DNA of 64,000 bases, taken from assembly GCA_903936705.1 (NCBI GenBank), contig CAIZWN010000005.1, forward strand, positions 187,883 through 251,882. Direction: 5' to 3'. A program made the position numbers and the translations under genes. The notes beneath the pieces are model-generated. The model did no database searches and had not been told where the DNA came from. It saw only the letters and a list, made by a program, of their open reading frames with translations. Each line of letters opens with the position of its first letter. The stretch's first letter is position 1. This DNA comes from an uncultured Myxococcales bacterium (GTDB lineage: Bacteria > Myxococcota_A > UBA9042 > DTJE01). Positions 59,666-64,000 of this stretch are shown piece by piece.

Positions 59666-61651
59666 TCAGTCTTCCTCCCCGGACGAGGCGCGACGGGCGG
59701 CTTCCTCGGCCCCGAATGCCTCCACCAGCACGGCAGCAGCGGTCGGATCGTGGCCCTGGATCTCCTCCAGTAGTTCGCGCTTGACGCGGCCCTTGCGCAA
59801 CAAGGAGATCAACTCCTTAGGATGCTCTTCCAGCAGTTCGCCTATATTGGTCCAGCCGTTCCAGAAGACCTTGTTCATCGGGAATTTATCGGGATTGATG
59901 TGCGCGTTGAACATGTGCCAGATGACAATTGCCAGGGTGGCCAGCATCGCCTCGTCCGAATGCATTTCCTTGGCGACGTCCAGCCAGTCCTTGGAAATGA
60001 AACGCATGGCGTCGGTCTGGAACCACAGTACGGCCCCCGACAGGATCATCACGACGCAACCCCAGTAAACGGCCCAGTAGTCGAATTTTTCCAGGTACGA
60101 GAATCGCGGGAACCGGGGCTTGTCCTTCTTGAAACCCAGGAAATAGCTGATGTTATGAAACACATCCTCAAGATCGCTGGGCCCTGGCAGCATGTTCCAG
60201 AAGTTGTAGCGGCCGGGACGCGTGAAGATGATGTAGAAAAGGTGGGTCAGCGACACCAGGATCAACTGCGTCGCGGCCAGACGATGGATTACACTGGTTA
60301 CCGTCAGGCCTCCGATCACCGACATCAGACTGGCAGCCCAGGCAGACTCGTGGAACTTGACCGGAATGCCCGTGAAGATCAGCAGGATGCACGCGATTGC
60401 CATGTTCGCATGCTGGATGCGCACGAACAGGTCCAGGCGGCGGACCGGGGTTGCCAGAATCTCGGCCAGGCGCGACCCTGGCTTGGGATGATGGTGACCG
60501 TCCTTCTTCCCGCGCCTGCGGTTCAACCATCGCCGCAGCAGGTCCAAGGCAATGTGCAGGACCAGGCCGGCCATGACCGAAATCGTCAGCAGCATGAAGG
60601 CCCGGGCGATCCAATAGATCTTGCCGGACGATTCGTCATGCGACGACACGTGCATCTTGCCACGGGCGAAGTTTGCCGAGGCGCCTGGATGGCACTCGGC
60701 CTTGCCGCACGTCTCGGGAACGCGCACCGGGCTGACTGTTGACCGAGGGTCATCAGGCGGCAGGATCCGGTGATGTTCGTGGCAGGAAGTGCAGTTGGCG
60801 ACCTTGGTCACGCCGAACTTCAGCGCAACCCCGTGGAACGACGACTTGAAGGTCGCGACGTTCTTGGCGTTCAGGCCATAACGGTCCATGACCTGCTGAT
60901 CCTCGTGGCACCGACCGCATGCCTCGGGAATATGGGTAGAAAATACCTTCGACGTCGGGTCCGATGGGCGCTGGATCTCGTGCTCGGAATGGCAATCCGT
61001 GCAGACCGGGGCATCCACGTTGCCCTTGGCCGCCTGCTGCCCGTGGAGGCCCTCAAGGTACTCGGCCTTGGACCTCGAATGACATCGACCGCAGTCATCC
61101 GGAAGGTTCTTTCGGTGTACACGGGACGTTGGATCGTCGGCAGGCCGGACCTCGTGTGTGCCGTGGCAATCCTGACAAAGCGGGGCACGTGCATCGCCTG
61201 ATGCCGCCAGCCTGCCATGAACGCTTTCCTGGTACTGCTTGTAGCGACGCGACTCGGGGGCACCAACCGTGTTGCCAACGTAGTGACAGCGCACGCACTG
61301 GACGCGTTCCAGTCCTTTCTTGTGCGGGACCACGTCGGCATCAGCATGGCACTCCCAGCAATTGCGCTTGCCGTGAACCGACGCGCCGAACGCCTCGGTA
61401 TCAACGAATAGTCCCTTCCTCCCGTCAGATCTAGCCTTGTCCTTGAACTCCTCGCGGGAGTGGCAGAAGAGGCATCGCCGATTGCCGCCGTCACTTGGTA
61501 TAACCGCGCCCGATGGCACACCATCGGTTGCGATACCGACTGCAGCACTGTCAGCGGCGATCCTTGGTGGTGCCGCGCTGGAACCGGAAGGCACCGCCAA
61601 AAATACCAGCGCCGCAGTGGCAGACAACAGGAACGAGGGATAGGTCCTCAT
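59666..61651 (-). CDS. CbcL-like nine-haem cytochrome c fused to diheme cytochrome b
   Basis: A 661-residue protein. Signal peptide (RTYPSFLLSATAALVFLAV), then eight CxxCH motifs (CLFCH, CWECH, CVRCH, CQDCH, CGRCH, CTDCH, CGRCH, CTSCH) and one CX4CH (CGKAECH), with the SxHG repeats between. From about residue 340 onward there are about five membrane helices with haem-b histidines (LHIALDLL, IQHANMAIA, VIHRLAATQL, MHSDEAMLATL, IWHMFNAH). This is the layout of the inner-membrane quinone oxidoreductase CbcL of Geobacter. I use ATG 61651 because it gives a signal peptide; an upstream ATG at 61672 is possible. It lies two bases from the next gene. Confidence 0.88.
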   Translation of the reverse strand: MRTYPSFLLSATAALVFLAVPSGSSAAPPRIAADSAAVGIATDGVPSGAVIPSDGGNRRCLFCHSREEFKDKARSDGRKGLFVDTEAFGASVHGKRNCWECHADADVVPHKKGLERVQCVRCHYVGNTVGAPESRRYKQYQESVHGRLAASGDARAPLCQDCHGTHEVRPADDPTSRVHRKNLPDDCGRCHSRSKAEYLEGLHGQQAAKGNVDAPVCTDCHSEHEIQRPSDPTSKVFSTHIPEACGRCHEDQQVMDRYGLNAKNVATFKSSFHGVALKFGVTKVANCTSCHEHHRILPPDDPRSTVSPVRVPETCGKAECHPGASANFARGKMHVSSHDESSGKIYWIARAFMLLTISVMAGLVLHIALDLLRRWLNRRRGKKDGHHHPKPGSRLAEILATPVRRLDLFVRIQHANMAIACILLIFTGIPVKFHESAWAASLMSVIGGLTVTSVIHRLAATQLILVSLTHLFYIIFTRPGRYNFWNMLPGPSDLEDVFHNISYFLGFKKDKPRFPRFSYLEKFDYWAVYWGCVVMILSGAVLWFQTDAMRFISKDWLDVAKEMHSDEAMLATLAIVIWHMFNAHINPDKFPMNKVFWNGWTNIGELLEEHPKELISLLRKGRVKRELLEEIQGHDPTAAAVLVEAFGAEEAARRASSGEED

Positions 61652-61804
61652 GCCAATTTGACCCCGGCACATGGCGACTCGATCCTTAATCACGTCGTCA
61701 ATCTCCAATCAAGAAAGGATCCCAACCGGTTCCATTGCCCTTGGAGCCACGCCCCAGGGCAGATCCGCCAGTCATCCGGCCCGGGCCGGCCGACCATGCC
61801 AGCA

Positions 61805-63310
61805 TCACGTCCCAGCCGCACTGCCTTGCACTGCGGCCTTCACCGGCAACCTCAACGTAAATGTAGAACCGGACCCGGGCTGAGAGCGCGCAGACAACTT
61901 GCCCCCGTGACCCTCGGCAATACCCCAACTGATGGACAGCCCCAGACCGGTGCCCTTCCCTTCCTTCGTCGTGTAGAACGGCTCGAAGATGCGGTGTAAT
62001 TCATCGGACGGCATTCCGGTGCCTGCATCCGCGACGTCGATCTCCACCGCATTTCCGTCATCCACCAGTCGGCGGGTTATCGTGATTTCGCCACCATCCG
62101 GCATCGCGTCCATCGCGTTCACCAGCAGGTTCAGGAACACCTGCTGGATCTGGGCAGCGTCCATCTCGATCTCGGGCAGGTCGCCCCCTACTTCCAATAT
62201 TTGTATGCCCGACTTCGACGCCTGGGTCCTGACAACCTGCAGGACCTTGCCAATGACACCCTCGATCCTCGCCGGAATTCTCTGCGGCATGGTTTGACGC
62301 GAAAAATCCAGCAGCCCCTTCACTATCTCGCGACAGCGCTGAGCCTCGCGAGAGATTGTCTCCAGGTCGGCACGACGAGGGTCAGAAGGATCACTCGAAT
62401 CCAGCATGTTGCTGGAAATCAGCATCAGGCCGGTCAGCGGATTGTTGATTTCGTGGGCCACGCCAGCGGCCAACCGTCCGACTACCGCCAGCTTTTCCGA
62501 GTGCAACAAGTGGCCGCGAGCCTCGGACAAGCTGCGGGTCATGCTGTTGAACTCCTGTGCAACATGGGCGAATTCGTCGTCGCCCGACGTCCGAATCGGC
62601 TGATCCAGATTACCCCCGGACACGCTCGCCATGCCCTTTAACAGGACGCGAATGCGGCGGGTAACAAACCGGTGAACAAACCCGAAGATTACCAGGGCAA
62701 TCAGGATGGTTAGAACCAGTGCCGACGCCAACGATGCGGCCCGGAACTTCTCGAGTTCGACGTCGAAGGGCGCCAGAGACAGTGTCAAATCCATGACGCC
62801 CAGAATCTTCTGATCAGCGGGATGCACGTGGCACGGAGCCGACGAACAATCCGGTTCGTTGTACAAAGGCTCGATCAGCGTGAACAGGCGTCGTCCCTGC
62901 GCGTCACGATAGATGAACGTCCGCTGGGCCGGATCCATCGACGCAACTGGCGCGCCATTTCCATGACACCCCTTGCAGGCATCATCTGTCGTTGGAACCC
63001 GCGAACCCGTAACCGCAGGGTCCGAAGCGAACTGGACAACGCCGTCCTTGTTGAAGATCCGAAGACCCGTGACGTCCTGCCCGCCTGCCAGTGTTCGGAC
63101 CGTCGTCTTCACGCCCTCGCGGTCATCGTGCAGCATGGCATACCGCAGGCTGCGTTTGACCGTGTCCGACAGGCGGATTCCGCCCCCCTGAACCTCTCCG
63201 ATAACCTGTTGCTCGAGGCTTCGAACTGCCACCCAGGCGCCGATGCCAAGGCCGACTGCCAGCGTCAGCCCCACTGCCACTACCAGGCGGACGGCAATCA
63301 ACTGTCTCAT
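61805..63310 (-). CDS. Sensor histidine kinase with c-haem motifs in its periplasmic domain
   Basis: A 501-residue kinase. TM1 (about 8-29), periplasmic sensor (about 30-190), TM2 (about 193-213), HAMP (about 214-268), HisKA with phosphorylatable His286 (GVAHEINNPLTG), N-box NLLVNAMDAM, G1 DAGTGMP and G2 GKGTGLGLSI. In the sensor there is a canonical CKGCH (Cys112-His116) and a CSSAPCH (Cys155-His161), the second with the CX4CH spacing also seen in this operon's cytochromes. It is thus likely to sense redox state or a small ligand via c-type haem. It is first in the operon behind a good promoter, and no separate response regulator gene is present in the window. Confidence 0.9.
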   Translation of the reverse strand: MRQLIAVRLVVAVGLTLAVGLGIGAWVAVRSLEQQVIGEVQGGGIRLSDTVKRSLRYAMLHDDREGVKTTVRTLAGGQDVTGLRIFNKDGVVQFASDPAVTGSRVPTTDDACKGCHGNGAPVASMDPAQRTFIYRDAQGRRLFTLIEPLYNEPDCSSAPCHVHPADQKILGVMDLTLSLAPFDVELEKFRAASLASALVLTILIALVIFGFVHRFVTRRIRVLLKGMASVSGGNLDQPIRTSGDDEFAHVAQEFNSMTRSLSEARGHLLHSEKLAVVGRLAAGVAHEINNPLTGLMLISSNMLDSSDPSDPRRADLETISREAQRCREIVKGLLDFSRQTMPQRIPARIEGVIGKVLQVVRTQASKSGIQILEVGGDLPEIEMDAAQIQQVFLNLLVNAMDAMPDGGEITITRRLVDDGNAVEIDVADAGTGMPSDELHRIFEPFYTTKEGKGTGLGLSISWGIAEGHGGKLSARSQPGSGSTFTLRLPVKAAVQGSAAGT

Positions 63311-63351
63311 GAACGCTCCCGGAAAACGTCGGCTAGACCCTGGCGGGCGCG

Positions 63352-63380
63352 AGTATAGTCAAGAGGAGTCTGCTTGTCCA
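63352..63380 (-). promoter_or_regulatory. Sigma70-type promoter of the kinase-cytochrome operon
   Basis: On the minus strand TGGACA (63375-63380) and TATACT (63352-63357) are separated by 17 bp, each differing from consensus at one base. The start would be about 35 bp upstream of the kinase ATG, with GGGAG as ribosome site. The 207-bp gap up to the S1 gene shows nothing else distinct. Confidence 0.6.
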
Positions 63381-63517
63381 CGTTCGAGGTACCGAAAATA
63401 CCGATTTACTGAATCCCGCCTACAGCAGGTTATCAGGCAGTCTGGCGGCATGACCCGAATCGCAATCACGAGTCTGAAACGGGAGAAAGCCGATTTGAAA
63501 ACGTGGTCACGACAACG

Positions 63518-64000
63518 CTATTTTTTCTCGTCGCTGGCGCTCTTGCGCTTCTGGGCACGCAGGAGCGCTTCACCGAGAGCGGTGACCGCAGGGACTGCGG
63601 GCTGGTTCTGGGGCGCGGTCGGGGTCCATCGCCGCTGGGTGCCTGCATCCCGATCGACAACAAAGCGGGCGCGAACCTCGGGATCCACCTCTTCTTCCTT
63701 GGCCTCCAGCGCCTTCAGCGACAGGGACACGCGACGCGACGCGGGATCAACCGTCAAAACTGAAACGTCGATTTCCTGATTGATCTTGAGAAGTTCACCC
63801 GCCGAACGCAGGTGTTTCTTTCCCGTGAACTCCGAGATGTGCAGCAGGCCCTCGATGCCGCCACCCACATCCACGAAAGCCCCATAGGTCGTCAGCCGGG
63901 TCACCTTCCCGCGTACGGTACTGCCTACCATCAAACGGTCCGATACGTCCGTCCACGGGCTGTCGCCGGCTTGGCGCAGGCTGGCGCTGATTCGGGGGCG
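63518..64000 (-). CDS. S1 RNA-binding-domain protein, RpsA-like (partial, N-terminus outside window)
   Basis: The minus-strand frame is open to the window edge; about 160 residues are visible. It begins within the end of one S1 repeat (RISASLRQAGDSPW), then a full S1 domain: MVGSTVRGKVTRLTTYGAFVDVGGGIEGLLHISEF, then DVSVLTVDPASRRVSLSLKAL. A Lys/Glu-rich tail ends SASDEKK. The RISASLRQAG-DPW junction between domains is typical of ribosomal protein S1. An internal Met at 63934 should not be taken as the start. It lies 207 bp upstream of the kinase operon on the same strand and has its own transcription unit. Confidence 0.82.
   Translation of the reverse strand, partial: RPRISASLRQAGDSPWTDVSDRLMVGSTVRGKVTRLTTYGAFVDVGGGIEGLLHISEFTGKKHLRSAGELLKINQEIDVSVLTVDPASRRVSLSLKALEAKEEEVDPEVRARFVVDRDAGTQRRWTPTAPQNQPAVPAVTALGEALLRAQKRKSASDEKK

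Noticed and set aside
1-64000. CRISPR arrays, tRNA or rRNA genes, insertion sequences
   Set aside because: No regularly spaced repeat array, no cloverleaf with CCA-type end, no rRNA signature and no transposase or integrase gene were found on reading both strands by eye; small or divergent RNA genes could be missed.

Overview
The window is high-GC bacterial DNA, except for one visibly AT-richer island at about 22.1-25.0 kb. Several traits suggest a member of the former Deltaproteobacteria, such as Myxococcota or Desulfobacterota: many lipoproteins with Asp/Thr/Val-rich linkers, Cys-rich CDDGxxCTxxxC repeats, FG-GAP/UnbV proteins, a eukaryote-like Ser/Thr kinase, a polyhydroxyalkanoate-system protein, and long multihaem cytochromes with a CbcL-like quinone oxidoreductase and an OmcA/MtrC-type decahaem protein. 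This placement is inferred from gene content only.

0-21 kb and 26.3-30 kb: surface polysaccharide. After the start of an alpha-2-macroglobulin-like lipoprotein (minus strand, cut by the window edge) comes an exopolysaccharide locus. Plus strand: TolC-family outer-membrane protein, Wzz/GumC-like chain-length protein with a damaged kinase domain, a WecG-type glycosyltransferase fused to a polysaccharide deacetylase, and a GH9 glycoside hydrolase. Minus strand: an AP-superfamily phosphoesterase, an O-antigen-ligase-like protein and a Wzx-like flippase. Plus strand again: a deacetylase-GT2 fusion, an FAD amine-oxidase-like protein, a third deacetylase, a polytopic membrane protein and an initiating sugar transferase. 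The nucleotide-sugar dehydrogenase and glutamine-dependent asparagine synthase family protein at 26.3-30 kb belong to the same theme. They are separated from it by two small genes (PHA-system protein, DUF302) and by a 4.4-kb island.

21.9-26.5 kb: island. It carries a secreted HExxH metalloprotease, a lipoprotein and a decayed AAA/DUF4143 ATPase. It is bounded by a 116-bp near-perfect direct repeat that is the 3' end of the nucleotide-sugar dehydrogenase gene.

30.2-33.1 kb: a small toxin-antitoxin cluster (HipBA, an orphan HTH protein, VapBC). 33.3-51.3 kb: an M20 dipeptidase and a run of surface lipoproteins (Cys-rich repeat protein, UnbV/FG-GAP protein), a Ser/Thr kinase with a PilZ domain, an MBOAT/SGNH acyl-transfer pair, and a nucleic-acid-flavoured set (RNase H with viroplasmin domain, a ComEA-like helix-hairpin-helix envelope protein, a lamin-tail lipoprotein, a thermonuclease lipoprotein).

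51.5-63.3 kb: extracellular electron transfer. A decahaem OmcA/MtrC lipoprotein (plus) faces a five-gene minus-strand operon. The operon encodes a histidine kinase with c-haem motifs in its periplasmic sensor, a nine-haem-c/cytochrome-b fusion resembling CbcL, an approximately 18-haem membrane-anchored cytochrome, a response-regulator receiver domain fused directly to a CbcL-like cytochrome b, and a 13-haem cytochrome. The kinase and the receiver-cytochrome-b fusion look like a two-component system whose output is the electron-transfer chain itself. This is the most novel feature of the window. The window ends inside an S1-domain (RpsA-like) gene.
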